Assembly: GCA_963974345.1 (NCBI GenBank)
Contig: CAXBBW010000015.1
Coordinates: 51,288-115,287 of the forward strand
Length of the DNA: 64,000 nucleotides
Reading direction: 5' to 3'
From: RHLJ01 sp963974345
GTDB lineage: Bacteria > Bacteroidota > Rhodothermia > Balneolales > Balneolaceae
This document shows, in pieces, positions 26,975-36,312 of this stretch (positions are counted from its first letter, which is position 1; each line of letters begins with the position of its first letter). The notes under the pieces were generated by a model that did no database searches, was not told the DNA's origin, and saw only the letters and a program-made list of their open reading frames with translations. The position numbers and the translations under genes were made by a program.

Positions 26975-28125
26975 TTTGAGATTTCTTTAATCGTTGTTTC
27001 ATATAAGGCAGGGTCCCAAATCAATCGTTGCTGATAATCTTCTTGCATATGATTTGCTGAAAGATGTAGCCAAAATGCTACGGGTAACTTATCAAAGAAT
27101 ACTGCTTGAGCAGAAGTATGTCCATCGTATGCTGAAGTTCCAAAATCAATGCCACTTAGCATTCCCATCCTGTTGTCGTAGATAGCGCCATATTCACTAA
27201 AACTTCTTTTAATAGCTTCGCCTTCGAACACCCATTTCATTTTTTCTTTTACTCGGATGGATACTTCTGGAGAAATCAGTTCATTATTATGAAGTTTAGC
27301 CATTAACCCAGCTATTTCACGAGAAGTAGTATGAGGGAAATGTGCCAAAGCATTTCGTTCTTCAATAAAACTAAGATCGAGCCTTACATCATCAAAAAGC
27401 TCTTTGGTTTCCCTTACAAAATCTGGTTCGGTATTAAGTCTTTCAGCTAGAGCTATTACGTCTGCTCTAGAAATATATAAAGAGGTGTCTATTACATCTG
27501 GATGAATTGAAAGATATAACCCTGAAAAGGGAAGAGGGGTATCTGTAGAGCTGAGGTTCAATGAATCTATCAAGGATTGAATATTCTGTCCGCCAAGTTT
27601 AAACCATAGATAATCGGCTATAGCTAAATCGTTAGTTTCGACCATTACAGAAACGAGTTGATCGACAGTGATAGGAGATTTTTCTTCAACACCGAGTAAT
27701 TCGTAGGATTTCCGATGAGATTCTTCACTTATTTCAGGAAGTGAGAACCGCTCTATTTCATCAATATCCTCTAGGATTTCATTAGGATTGAGTTCTCCTG
27801 ATTCTACTTGCCGTTCATATTCCAAAATCAGGAAAACATTGGCAAGCGTTCCCATGGTTCGAGGAACATCAGCATTGTAGTAAATGCCAGAGTCTGGATC
27901 ATTTACATTAAAAGAAACCACCGACATATATTCTGGATGATCGCCGATAAATTCGGCTAATGCTTTAAGGGAATAGGTACTTTCGATGTATTCGTACCCA
28001 TCTCGCATACCATCGTTATTTGCAAAAAGTGTTTTAAATGCAGAATAATTGAAGCCAATAACTATGGCAAAAATGAATGACGCTGCTGCTAAAAAAACGA
28101 GAAAAAACTTAAGTGCTCTCTTCAA
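26971..28125 (-). CDS. Class A beta-lactamase-like protein, probably catalytically dead
   Basis: 384 residues, one N-terminal membrane anchor (FFLVFLAAASFIFAIVIGF). The fold is recognised from SVVSFNVNDPDSGIYYNAD, the following helix LANVFLILEYERQVESGEL, and the mid-protein SVMVETNDLAIADYL that aligns with the SDN loop. At the place of the catalytic SxxK the sequence reads TLAN, and no KTG triad is visible near the C-terminus, so hydrolysis of beta-lactams or peptides is unlikely. First gene of the coupled operon with the two genes after it; the role may be envelope binding or signalling (inference). Confidence 0.72.
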   Translation of the reverse strand: MKRALKFFLVFLAAASFIFAIVIGFNYSAFKTLFANNDGMRDGYEYIESTYSLKALAEFIGDHPEYMSVVSFNVNDPDSGIYYNADVPRTMGTLANVFLILEYERQVESGELNPNEILEDIDEIERFSLPEISEESHRKSYELLGVEEKSPITVDQLVSVMVETNDLAIADYLWFKLGGQNIQSLIDSLNLSSTDTPLPFSGLYLSIHPDVIDTSLYISRADVIALAERLNTEPDFVRETKELFDDVRLDLSFIEERNALAHFPHTTSREIAGLMAKLHNNELISPEVSIRVKEKMKWVFEGEAIKRSFSEYGAIYDNRMGMLSGIDFGTSAYDGHTSAQAVFFDKLPVAFWLHLSANHMQEDYQQRLIWDPALYETTIKEISK

Positions 28126-28344
28126 AAGGAGGATTTTCTTTATTCAAAATTTCGGAATTTGAAAGATACGAATAACCAACAACGATTATCAGTTTTTGGT
28201 TCGGAAGATTTTTCAGTTTCTAGAGTTGTTTTATTTAGGTGAAGTTGTAGTTAATTTAATTAGATGTTTCAACCCGTTAAGATCCTTCGGAAGTATCCCC
28301 AGGACAACTTCTAATCTAATCATAAAGCTTTGAAATAAATTTTT

Positions 28345-28627
28345 AGTTATCACGCTGAATTTATTTCAGCATCTCAGCGTCTTGATCTTTTCGTTCTGAC
28401 GCCTGTTCCGTTGAAGAACGGGAGATCAAGACAAAAGGACAATGCTTTTAACATTACTGTTTACTTTTGTGCCGACAAAAGTAACAAAAGCTCCCATCTA
28501 CGAAAGCTTCGCGGGTTCATGGATACTCCCACTGAACAAATCCAAAGGTCTAAGTTCATTTTATAATAGATAAGGGTGCTCATCCAGAGTGGATTTGTTC
28601 TCCACCAGTAGGCGGACGTGGGAGTAT
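28345..28627. repeat. Palindrome-rich intergenic repeat block
   Basis: The 571-base gap 28126-28696 has no gene I can support. It holds nested inverted repeats: GCTGAA/TTCAGC near 28352, TCTTGATCT with AGATCAAGA, CCGTT-GAAG-AACGG, and a large foldback in which ATACTCCCAC (28523-28532) pairs with 28618-28627 and GAACAAATCC (28534-28543) pairs with 28591-28600. Also a motif around CTTTTGTGCCGACAAAAG typical of Bacteroidota intergenic repeats. Likely several REP-type elements. Confidence 0.7.
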
Positions 28628-28696
28628 TGTATTCACTATTCCGTTCACCATTCTAAGGATGGGGTTTAAGATATCTGTCAACGAATTATCTAACTT

Positions 28697-28975
28697 CTAT
28701 AAGGATATAGACACAAGGAAAAATCTATCTTTCAATTTCGCAATTGCAATAATTGAACCATAAAAAGGGAATTGCAAGGACGTAAGTATCAAAGTCAAGG
28801 TCTCTATAGACTCAGGGGTGAGAATAATAAAAGAAAGAATACTATAAGGAAATAAAATAGTGGCAACGATATAATCTCCGTGTCCTAATCCAACCGAAAT
28901 ATAGCCAAGAAGTAAGGCAATCGGTGTAAATAGAAGAGATATTAAAAATGGTTGTTTTAGTATTTCTTTACTCAT
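28697..28975 (-). CDS. Small three-helix membrane protein, hypothetical
   Basis: 92 residues, almost wholly hydrophobic with about three membrane helices (PFLISLLFTPIALLLGYISV, YIVATILFPYSILSFIIL, LTLILTSLQFPFYGSIIAI) and short charged ends. No ribosome site is obvious and no family is recognised. It lies 26 bases after the convergent-side neighbour on the same strand and may follow the DUF819 gene transcript. Existence as a gene is likely but not certain. Confidence 0.5.
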   Translation of the reverse strand: MSKEILKQPFLISLLFTPIALLLGYISVGLGHGDYIVATILFPYSILSFIILTPESIETLTLILTSLQFPFYGSIIAIAKLKDRFFLVSISL

Positions 28976-29001
28976 GTCATTTGTAGAAAATGATTAACTA
29001 T

Positions 29002-30237
29002 TCAATACAACAACCGCATGATTTCGGCACAGAAGTACGCACCATAGGTTCCAAGTGCATAGCCAAGAACAGCCAGAAGAACACCAACGGGTGCAAGGGA
29101 TGGATGAAATGCGGATGCCACAATAGGAGCAGATGCAGCGCCTCCAACGTTAGCTTGACTCCCAACAGCTACAAAGAAGAAAGGGGCTTTAATAAGTTTA
29201 CCAACAGTAAGTAGGATAATCACATGAATTATAATCCACACAAAGCCAATAGCGAAATAGCCAGGAACATCAACAAAGGCACCAAGATCCATTTGCATTC
29301 CAATCGTCATTACCAGAATGTATAAAAACAAGCTGCCGATCTTTGAAGCGCCAGCTCCTTCTAAATATCGAGCTTTTGTAAAAGAGGCAATTAATCCACC
29401 AGTTGTAGCAACAACCACAATCCAGAAAAAGGAAGAATTTAAGCTAAACTCAGCTAATTTTGGAGCATTTTCATCAATCCATGGACCTACAAAACCACCG
29501 ATAATATGACCAATAGCAGTAATTCCGAAACCAATGGCTGCAATTTTGGTTAAATCTACCAAAGTTGGGATTTTTGCAATGCTCGCCTGATAATCTTCAA
29601 TATTTTTGCGTACAGTGTTAATTGCAGAAGAATCGGCTTTGAACCATTCATCAACTCGATCTGAAATTCCAGCTCCGTATAAAAGAAATGCCATCCAAAT
29701 GTTAGCTACGATAATATCAACGGTAACCATTGCACTAAATAATTCAGAACTTGGTTGATACACTTCCAACATTGCTGTTTGATTAGCTCCGCCTCCAATC
29801 CAGCTTCCAGCAATTGTTGCTAATCCACGCCACACTTCCTCAGCTCCCGCTCCATTTAAGATATCAGGATTGATTGCTCCAATAACTAGCATAGCAATTG
29901 GTCCACCAATGATTATTCCAACGGTTCCAGCCAAGAACATAGCGACCGCTTTCCAGCCCAAACTCATGATGCCTTTTAGATCGATACTTAACGTAAGTAA
30001 TACCAAACTAGCAGGGAGTAAATACCTTGATGCCATGTAATAAAGGTTTGAGGTCTCGGGATCAAAAACTCCAAATGTACTATAAAGTGAAGGAATGAAA
30101 TAACAAAGAAGAAGGGAGGGAACAAACTTATAGAATTTTTGCCAACCTGATTTCTCACTATGAGAAGTGATGAAGATAACGGCAAGCGTAGCCATTAGAA
30201 GTCCAAATATAACGGCATCGTTGGTAATTAAAGGCAT
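29002..30237 (-). CDS. DUF819-family integral membrane protein
   Basis: 411 residues, about ten or more membrane helices. Segments such as SLYYMASRYLLPASLVLLTLS-like YYMASRYLLPASLVLLTL, GPIAMLVIG, SWIGGGANQTAM and GSQANVGGAASAPIVASAF match the DUF819 (YjcL-like) family, whose two inverted halves each carry a Gly/Ala/Asn-rich motif as in ion-coupled transporters. Function unknown, likely transport. Single gene, with a 26-base gap to the small membrane protein downstream. Confidence 0.88.
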   Translation of the reverse strand: MPLITNDAVIFGLLMATLAVIFITSHSEKSGWQKFYKFVPSLLLCYFIPSLYSTFGVFDPETSNLYYMASRYLLPASLVLLTLSIDLKGIMSLGWKAVAMFLAGTVGIIIGGPIAMLVIGAINPDILNGAGAEEVWRGLATIAGSWIGGGANQTAMLEVYQPSSELFSAMVTVDIIVANIWMAFLLYGAGISDRVDEWFKADSSAINTVRKNIEDYQASIAKIPTLVDLTKIAAIGFGITAIGHIIGGFVGPWIDENAPKLAEFSLNSSFFWIVVVATTGGLIASFTKARYLEGAGASKIGSLFLYILVMTIGMQMDLGAFVDVPGYFAIGFVWIIIHVIILLTVGKLIKAPFFFVAVGSQANVGGAASAPIVASAFHPSLAPVGVLLAVLGYALGTYGAYFCAEIMRLLY

Positions 30238-30367
30238 CTTAGTAGAATCAATTTCAGATTAGTTAGCTGCTAAGAATAGGTACAATGTTTTAAAGGTACA
30301 AGCGGATAGCAAATAGAGAAATAAGTGGATTAGAAACTTTACGACTCTATTCGCTTTTGCGCCAATA

Positions 30368-31594
30368 TTACTCGGAACGGTTTCCAAAAAAATGAACTAA
30401 TATATCATCCATTTGAGCTCTCCAGGCTCCCCAAGAATGCCCTTCATTTACTTCCAGATAGCTAAAATCAATATCTTCTTGTTCGAAAAGACGCTTCATT
30501 AAGCGTGCATCATCGGTGTTATCTCCAATGGTCCCAACAGTCATATAAATTTGGGATGGATGTTTTTCTGCATTTCGTACCAAATCATAAATTTCTTCTC
30601 GATACCAAAATGCTGGAGCTTGAATTGCGACTCCATCAAACATATCAGGTCGAGTAAATCCAAAATAAGCAGAATTCAATCCCCCTAAAGAAGTTCCAAG
30701 AATAACTCGATTCTCTTTTTTGGCATTGACTTTATAATTTGATTCGATTTCAGGAATTAATTCATCTACAAAAAAAGAAAGAAACTTCTCACTCATTCCC
30801 ATTTCATCCATACGCCTGTTTTCATTAGGTTTGTCTGGGTTTAAGGGTTCAACAAAAACAGCAATTATTGGTTTAATTAGTTGCAGATGGATGAGGTTAT
30901 CAAGTACAATGGTGCCAGCTCCGAGTTTGTCATCAGAATATTCTTGACCATCTGTGGTATATAGAACAGATAGATTTTCGAATTTCTCATAGCCAGCAGG
31001 TATATAAACCCGATACTGAATTTTGTATTCTAAGTTTTTACTATCGATAAATTTATGGGCACTAAGAGTTCCTTTTGAAGCTTCTTCAATTGGCTTTGTT
31101 AAGGGCTCTTCTTTCCAATCAGGCATTCTGAGTTCAGAATTTGGACCAAAACCACTCCATTGTTGGTTTTGATTAACTGGATCAAGAATCCAGTTATCAT
31201 TATTAAGTGTAATTTTATAATCGAGTCGTGCATCTGATGGAAAATTTTGTTTTAAGAACCAGATGTTGGAACCTTTAATATAACTTCCCTCATTTTCAAA
31301 ACGTTTATCATTACTCCAACTGTTAAAATCACCATTCCAACTTACCGATTCTGCTTCTCCACGATATAGGAAAAGAACAGTCGAATCTTCTGTAACAGGG
31401 ATTAGATTATTTACTTCTAAAGAATCCCAAATCGCATTGATTCTAGCTTCTTTAGTTGCAGGATTAGCAATCGAAGCTGCATTCTGGAGGTCGGAGATAA
31501 GTGCGTCAATATTTTGAGACTTAATTGAGTCTTGGTTAGAAGTACAAGAAACGAATACTAAAATTAATCCAAATAATAAAATATATGGTTTCAT
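30368..31594 (-). CDS. Esterase lipoprotein (enterochelin-esterase-like alpha/beta hydrolase)
   Basis: 408 residues with a lipobox (LILVFVSC, Cys17). Residues about 60-170 form a CBM48/E-set-like beta domain (SVSWNGDFNSWSNDKRF), and the rest is an esterase-D-type alpha/beta hydrolase with nucleophile elbow VILGTSLGGLNSAY and a late His in NEGHSWGAWR. The architecture is that of IroE/Fes-like and carbohydrate (feruloyl/acetyl) esterases; the substrate cannot be told. Divergent from lysC. Confidence 0.87.
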   Translation of the reverse strand: MKPYILLFGLILVFVSCTSNQDSIKSQNIDALISDLQNAASIANPATKEARINAIWDSLEVNNLIPVTEDSTVLFLYRGEAESVSWNGDFNSWSNDKRFENEGSYIKGSNIWFLKQNFPSDARLDYKITLNNDNWILDPVNQNQQWSGFGPNSELRMPDWKEEPLTKPIEEASKGTLSAHKFIDSKNLEYKIQYRVYIPAGYEKFENLSVLYTTDGQEYSDDKLGAGTIVLDNLIHLQLIKPIIAVFVEPLNPDKPNENRRMDEMGMSEKFLSFFVDELIPEIESNYKVNAKKENRVILGTSLGGLNSAYFGFTRPDMFDGVAIQAPAFWYREEIYDLVRNAEKHPSQIYMTVGTIGDNTDDARLMKRLFEQEDIDFSYLEVNEGHSWGAWRAQMDDILVHFFGNRSE

Positions 31595-31762
31595 ATGTTT
31601 GTTTGATTCAAATTTTTCACTTTTACAAAAACTCTAAGATATTGTTTCTTTTTTTATAAATTTTAAGGTCTTTAGGTGTACAGTTCCAAAAAAAAGAGTG
31701 TCAATAAAATCAAAAAACATTCTTTATTTTAGAGATTCACTCACTACTCAAATAAACATATT

Positions 31763-33088
31763 ATGATCGTCTCTAAATTCGGGGGTACAAGTGTTGGAAC
31801 CTTCGAAGCGATGCAGCATAGTGCATCTATCGTTGCAGCAAACACTGACCGCAAACTTATTGTAATTAGTGCAACTTCAGGAACTACCAACGATTTGGTT
31901 GAACTCGAGAATTTTGCATTAGATTCAACTACTAAAGAAACTCTTTTAAGAAGCATTGAAGAACGGCATCTTTCAATTATTTCTAAATGTATTGACCAAG
32001 AAGAGATTCTAAATACCTTTAAGAAATTATATTCTGAGCTACGTTTACACCTCGATCAACAAGCAAGAGACAAGCGCTGGAAAGATACCTTATATGCTTT
32101 TGGCGAGTTGATGAGCACCACTATTTTTACTCAAGTTCTTAAAGAAAGTGGAGTAGATGCACATTGGTTAGATGCACGTGAGATTATTAAAACGGACTCT
32201 AGTTACACTCAAGCAATTCCTGACATAGTATCTATTTCAAAAAATGCGAATGAGCTTATTGACAAATCTAAAGTGTATTTAACACAAGGATTTATAGGGT
32301 CAGATATATTTGGAACAACAACAACCTTAGGAAGAGGTGGAAGCGATTATTCAGCTGCATTATTTGCCGAAGCAGTAAAGGCGGACATTCTCGAAATATG
32401 GACAGATGTAGCTGGTGTTTATACAACAGATCCAAGATTAGTTGCTGAAGCACGACCAATTTCTGAAATTACCTTTGATGAAGCAGCTGAGCTTTCTGTT
32501 TTTGGCGGCAAGGTGCTTCATCCTGCGACGTTGAAACCTGCAATACGGAGTGGAGTGAAAGTAAGAGTTGCTTCAAGTAAACAGCCCGAATTACCTGGAA
32601 CATTGATCGTTAATAAAACAATTGAAGAACCAGTTGTACGTGCTATTTCCCTTCGTAAAGACCAAACTTTGCTTACGGTAAGAAGTTTGGAAATGCTACA
32701 TCAGCATGGTTTTTTGGCAAAATTATTTAGTGTACTGGCAGATCATAAAATCTCAGTAGATTTGGTAACCACGAGTGAGGTTAGTGTTTCTCTTACTTTG
32801 GATACGGCTTCTAAAGCTTCAAACAAAGTAGAATTAACAAACGAAGTGTTAAATGAACTCCGGTTATTTTGTGAAGTTGAAGTAGAAAAAGATCTTTCTC
32901 TAGTCGCTTTAATTGGCAATAAAATGGATGCCACATCAGGAATTAGTGGTAAGCTTTTTGGTGTACTAGATCATTATAACATCCGATTGGTTTGTCATGG
33001 TGCATCTCCGAATAATGTTTGTTTTTTGGTTAAAGAAGGTACCGGTGAAGAAATTGTTAAATTGATCCACAAGAAATTTATTGGATAG
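31763..33088 (+). CDS. lysC: Aspartate kinase (monofunctional)
   Basis: 441 residues. Phosphorylates aspartate, entry step to Lys, Thr and Met. N-terminus VSKFGGTSVGTFEAM and the internal TLGRGGSDYSAALFAEAV, EIWTDVAGVYTTDPRL are kinase motifs; two ACT domains occupy about residues 290-440, the usual site of feedback inhibition. No lysine riboswitch or leader peptide was seen in the 168-base upstream gap. It heads a lysC-dapB-dapA run. Confidence 0.96.
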   Translation: MIVSKFGGTSVGTFEAMQHSASIVAANTDRKLIVISATSGTTNDLVELENFALDSTTKETLLRSIEERHLSIISKCIDQEEILNTFKKLYSELRLHLDQQARDKRWKDTLYAFGELMSTTIFTQVLKESGVDAHWLDAREIIKTDSSYTQAIPDIVSISKNANELIDKSKVYLTQGFIGSDIFGTTTTLGRGGSDYSAALFAEAVKADILEIWTDVAGVYTTDPRLVAEARPISEITFDEAAELSVFGGKVLHPATLKPAIRSGVKVRVASSKQPELPGTLIVNKTIEEPVVRAISLRKDQTLLTVRSLEMLHQHGFLAKLFSVLADHKISVDLVTTSEVSVSLTLDTASKASNKVELTNEVLNELRLFCEVEVEKDLSLVALIGNKMDATSGISGKLFGVLDHYNIRLVCHGASPNNVCFLVKEGTGEEIVKLIHKKFIG

Positions 33089-33171
33089 GTATTATTAATT
33101 TTAAAGTGAAGTGTTGAATTATCATATGGGTTAAACTCAATACTTAACACTAAGCAATCAATATTTAGGAA

Positions 33172-33852
33172 ATGAAAATCTCAGTAATTGGCACAGGAAA
33201 AACAGGAAGTAAAGTTGTAGAAATGTTAGGCGATAATCTCGCTTATGCATTTGATGAGAATAATGTACCTACACTCGATAAACTTAAAACTTCGGATGCG
33301 GTCATCATTTTTGTCCCTGGTGACGCCGTATCGAAAGTCTTGGAGTTGGTTATAGAAGCTGGAATCCCGGCCGCATGGGGAAGTACGGGTTTTGAATGGC
33401 CAAAAGATTTGGATGAGAAAGTACGATCAGCTTCCGCTAAATGGGTATTGGCGACCAATTTTAGTTTAGGGATGAATATTATTCGTCATTCGATAAAAGT
33501 GATTTCTGAAGGATCTGATATTTTACAGAATCCTACATTTAAGATTCATGAAGTTCATCACATTCACAAAAAAGATGCTCCGAGTGGAACAGCATTATCT
33601 TGGAAAGAATGGCTGGGAAAAGAAGTAGACGTAACTTCTAAGAGAGAAGGTGATGTAAATGGAATTCATGAATTAGCCGTAACTACTGAGCGAGAAGAGA
33701 TCACATTGAAACATAATGCCTTAGATCGTTCGATATTTGCCGAGGGTGCAATTTGGGCTGCAGAACAATTAGTTAATAATCTGACTTTAACCGTTGGAGT
33801 TCATACTTTTGGAGCGTTATTTGATCAAGTAATGAAGGAAAACAACGAATGA
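33172..33852 (+). CDS. dapB: 4-hydroxy-tetrahydrodipicolinate reductase
   Basis: 226 residues, the shorter form seen in Bacteroidota. NAD(P)-binding GTGKTGSKV at the N-terminus, TNFSLGMN, and the active-site stretch EVHHIHKKDAPSGTALSW. Its stop overlaps the dapA start by four bases (ATGA), so translation is coupled. The 83-base gap to lysC contains an imperfect TTAAACTCAATACTTAACAC repeat but no terminator. Confidence 0.95.
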   Translation: MKISVIGTGKTGSKVVEMLGDNLAYAFDENNVPTLDKLKTSDAVIIFVPGDAVSKVLELVIEAGIPAAWGSTGFEWPKDLDEKVRSASAKWVLATNFSLGMNIIRHSIKVISEGSDILQNPTFKIHEVHHIHKKDAPSGTALSWKEWLGKEVDVTSKREGDVNGIHELAVTTEREEITLKHNALDRSIFAEGAIWAAEQLVNNLTLTVGVHTFGALFDQVMKENNE

Positions 33853-34739
33853 ATAAATACCCACTTTGGACTGCAATGGTTACACCTTTACGAAAGGATG
33901 GTGGAATTGATTATGAAAGTTTCGAAAACATACTGAGAAAGCAGGAGGAAGCAGGTAATGGAGTACTTGTACTGGGAAGTACTGGCGAAGGGCTTAATCT
34001 GTTAGATGAAGAGAAAAGAGAAATTGTGAAGTTCGTTAAACTTCTGAATCTCAAAGTACCTTTAATGGCAGGTTTAGGTGGATTTCATCTAGATGCTCAA
34101 ATCGAGTTTATGAAATATTGCGACGAAGTTGGGGTAGATGCTTTTTTACTAGTAAATCCAATTTATGCAAAACCAGGTAAGGAAGGTCAATTAGCTTGGT
34201 TTAGTGCCTTAATGAAAGAAACAAAAACAGCATGCATGATTTATAATGTTCCTTCAAGAACAGGTATTCATATGCATCCAGATGTGCCAGCTACGCTATC
34301 AAATACATTCCCAAATTATATGGGATTAAAAGAAGCAAGTGGAAGTATTGAAAAGCTAAAAGCATTTAAAAGTGCAGCTCCAAAAGCTCCCATTTATTGT
34401 GGGGATGATAATCTGATTAAAGAATTTGTTGAAAACGGTGCCATAGGGTTGGTTTCGGTTGCCTCAAATGTATGGCCTAAGAAAGCAAAACTAAATTTTG
34501 ATCTTTTTCTTGAAGGTAAGAAAGAAGATGTATTTAAAGATTGGGTAGAATGCGCTGATTTATTTTTTGATGCTCCTAGTCCAATACCAGTAAAAACACT
34601 AATGCAGCACAAAGGCTGGATAGCAAACGATCAGGTTCGACTACCACTATCAGCTGATGACCTACAACCTGAAACGGAAGAAGCTCTTTTAGAAGCTGAT
34701 AAGAAAATTAATGCTTGGTACGAGGAAGTGACTAAGTAA
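33849..34739 (+). CDS. dapA: 4-hydroxy-tetrahydrodipicolinate synthase
   Basis: 296 residues. Class I aldolase-like condensation of pyruvate with aspartate semialdehyde. GSTGEG near residue 44, the catalytic Tyr in MIYNVPSRTG and the Schiff-base Lys in MGLKEASG are visible. Downstream, where dapD would follow directly in an undisturbed operon, comes 70 bases and then a 15-base copy of the start of dapD. Confidence 0.96.
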   Translation: MNKYPLWTAMVTPLRKDGGIDYESFENILRKQEEAGNGVLVLGSTGEGLNLLDEEKREIVKFVKLLNLKVPLMAGLGGFHLDAQIEFMKYCDEVGVDAFLLVNPIYAKPGKEGQLAWFSALMKETKTACMIYNVPSRTGIHMHPDVPATLSNTFPNYMGLKEASGSIEKLKAFKSAAPKAPIYCGDDNLIKEFVENGAIGLVSVASNVWPKKAKLNFDLFLEGKKEDVFKDWVECADLFFDAPSPIPVKTLMQHKGWIANDQVRLPLSADDLQPETEEALLEADKKINAWYEEVTK

Positions 34740-34809
34740 CAAAGAAACAAAGTGACATAGTTATTACTTTGTCATTTTGCCTCTTAGTAACTATGTAACT
34801 CAAAAAAAC

Positions 34810-34848
34810 ATGACACACGAAGAATCTGGGATGAATAAACTTAACTAG
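34810..34848 (+). pseudogene. 5' stub of dapD (MTHEE) left behind dapA
   Basis: Bases 34810-34824 (ATGACACACGAAGAA) are identical to the first five codons of the intact dapD at 36872-36886, and the 30 bases before both copies also share the patches TGCCT and TGTAACTCA. After codon five the frame departs and stops within 13 codons. It lies in the position expected for dapD in a dapB-dapA-dapD operon. Read as a relic or duplication created when the ArsR cassette was inserted. Confidence 0.7.
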
Positions 34849-34850
34849 GT

Positions 34851-35432
34851 TTATCGTTCATTCCATCCCTTTCCTTCAAGTATAGCTGGAAAAGCTTTTT
34901 CAATTCTGGATTCGCGGGTTTTGGATTGTTTAGCACCAGAGAAATGGAGAAGGTATCCCCGCTTCCGTCCAGGTGTCAAGTCTTTCCATGCATCTCTGAA
35001 AGCAGCATCGTTTTCGAGTTTATTGATCAGTTCCTCCGGCATATCAAACTCAGAGTTCTTCTTCATTTCCACCTGTTTTCCAGATTTCTCCACTTCTATG
35101 GCATCCTTGATACACGCCTTGATAACCGATTCTTTTTCGATAATCTCTTCCAGATTGGTGAACCGGAGTTGTCGTGCGGCCTGAACATTTTCGGTTTGTT
35201 GGATAAGCAACTTCTCAGGATCCTTCAGCAACACTCCTTTATGAAAAAGCAGAGCACAATAGTCCTTAAATCCATGGATGAGTACTACATTTTTGTCATT
35301 TACTGTATAACAGGGACATCCCCATTTGAGTTCTTCTTTCACTTCACAATCTAAGACAATCGTTCTCAGGCGGTTGTATTCCTCTTTCCTGGGAGTATTT
35401 TTTTCAAAAAACCAGTTAACATTCGGATTCAT
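34851..35432 (-). CDS. YdeI/OmpD-associated (DUF1801-type) protein
   Basis: 193 residues, cytosolic. N-terminal half (EEYNRLRTIVLDCEVKEELKWGCPCYTVNDKNVVLIHGFKDYCALLFHKG, quoted by its pieces LKWGCPCY and LLFHKG) fits the DUF1801 fold; the C-terminal half (MPEELINKLENDAAFRDAW, then LTPGRKRGYLLH) is the YdeI/OmdA-type domain. Function unknown. Last gene of the ArsR cassette, 3 bases from the DoxX-like gene. Visibly richer in G+C than the flanking dap genes. Confidence 0.85.
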   Translation of the reverse strand: MNPNVNWFFEKNTPRKEEYNRLRTIVLDCEVKEELKWGCPCYTVNDKNVVLIHGFKDYCALLFHKGVLLKDPEKLLIQQTENVQAARQLRFTNLEEIIEKESVIKACIKDAIEVEKSGKQVEMKKNSEFDMPEELINKLENDAAFRDAWKDLTPGRKRGYLLHFSGAKQSKTRESRIEKAFPAILEGKGWNER

Positions 35433-35435
35433 TAC

Positions 35436-35816
35436 CTATGCTTCAATTTTGTTAATTGGGTAAAGTTTAGATCTTCCGTATGCAATAAAAGAACAAAAAG
35501 TGGCCACCACAAGCCAGTAAACAATTTCCCCTGTAAATCCATGTCCTGTAGATAAATGGACGATACAGAAGAAGACCATTTCTAAAGCGATTATCCCTGC
35601 AACGACGGGAACATATTTGCCCGTTTTTTTACTTACTGCTGGCATAACTAATCCTAAAGCCGCAATGAATTCAACAGCGATAAGAGCCATCCAAATAAAA
35701 TGAGGGATAGCGGTTAGTGATGGGACTGCCTGTTCGGAATTGGTGAATTTCCAGAATGCTCCCATAATGGTGTGAAGAGCAAATACAACTTGTAAGACCC
35801 AAAGAAAAATATTCAT
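35436..35816 (-). CDS. DoxX-like membrane protein
   Basis: 126 residues with four predicted membrane helices (FLWVLQVVFALHTIMGAFW, FIWMALIAVEFIAALGLVM, VVAGIIALEMVFFCIVHL, VYWLVVATFCSFIAYG). The arrangement is that of small DoxX/DoxX-like proteins, often encoded beside stress or redox genes; exact function unknown. Third gene of the four-gene cassette. Confidence 0.8.
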   Translation of the reverse strand: MNIFLWVLQVVFALHTIMGAFWKFTNSEQAVPSLTAIPHFIWMALIAVEFIAALGLVMPAVSKKTGKYVPVVAGIIALEMVFFCIVHLSTGHGFTGEIVYWLVVATFCSFIAYGRSKLYPINKIEA

Positions 35817-35841
35817 GATGTAACTCCGTGTTTGATATGTA

Positions 35842-36312
35842 TTAGTTCAATTTCTGCATGACTTCCTGCAGACGATTATGTGCCATATTGATTCCCTGAG
35901 CAAAAGGAAGCTTCAGGATCTGATCTCGGGCTTCCACTGATTTGAAAACCATATGGATACTCAGTTTGCTGGTACCCTCTGAGAGTTCTTCAAAACTCAT
36001 GAACTCGAGCTGTACGGGAAAAGGGGTGCCTTCCATTTCGAACGTACGGGTTATCTTCTCATTCAGAATAAATTCATGAATCGTACCATTAAATCTGTGT
36101 TTATTTCCCATCGTATCAGTTGCCTCAAATTCGTAACTGCCGTGCTTTTCCGCTTCCAGTTTCAGTACCCTATTTCCCATCCACTGTTCCACGATCGCGG
36201 GTTCTGTATGTGCTTTAAATAAAAACTCTACCGGTAGTTCAAATTGCCTGGTGATCAGGATCTCCTGCCTGTCATTATCAGCGTGTATTTTCGTTTTTCT
36301 CTCCATGATCAT
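35842..36312 (-). CDS. SRPBCC (AHSA1-like) ligand-binding protein
   Basis: 156 residues. ITRQFELPVEFLFKAHTEP and the end LPFAQGINMAHNRLQEVMQKL are characteristic of the AHSA1/SRPBCC helix-grip fold. Proteins of this type are very often encoded next to an ArsR regulator, as here; the ligand is unknown. Its ATG overlaps the arsR stop by four bases; Met3 (MERKTK) is an alternative start. Confidence 0.9.
   Translation of the reverse strand: MIMERKTKIHADNDRQEILITRQFELPVEFLFKAHTEPAIVEQWMGNRVLKLEAEKHGSYEFEATDTMGNKHRFNGTIHEFILNEKITRTFEMEGTPFPVQLEFMSFEELSEGTSKLSIHMVFKSVEARDQILKLPFAQGINMAHNRLQEVMQKLN

Noticed and set aside
28126..28696. Insertion-sequence remnant
   Set aside because: Inverted repeats are present but no transposase-like frame in any reading, so only repeat elements are supported.
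31595..31762. Possible lysine riboswitch or leader before lysC
   Set aside because: The gap is AT-rich with no conserved riboswitch helices or Lys-rich short frame visible.
34921..35354. Two overlapping plus-strand frames opposite the YdeI-like gene
   Set aside because: The coding strand shows recognisable domains; the opposite frames do not.
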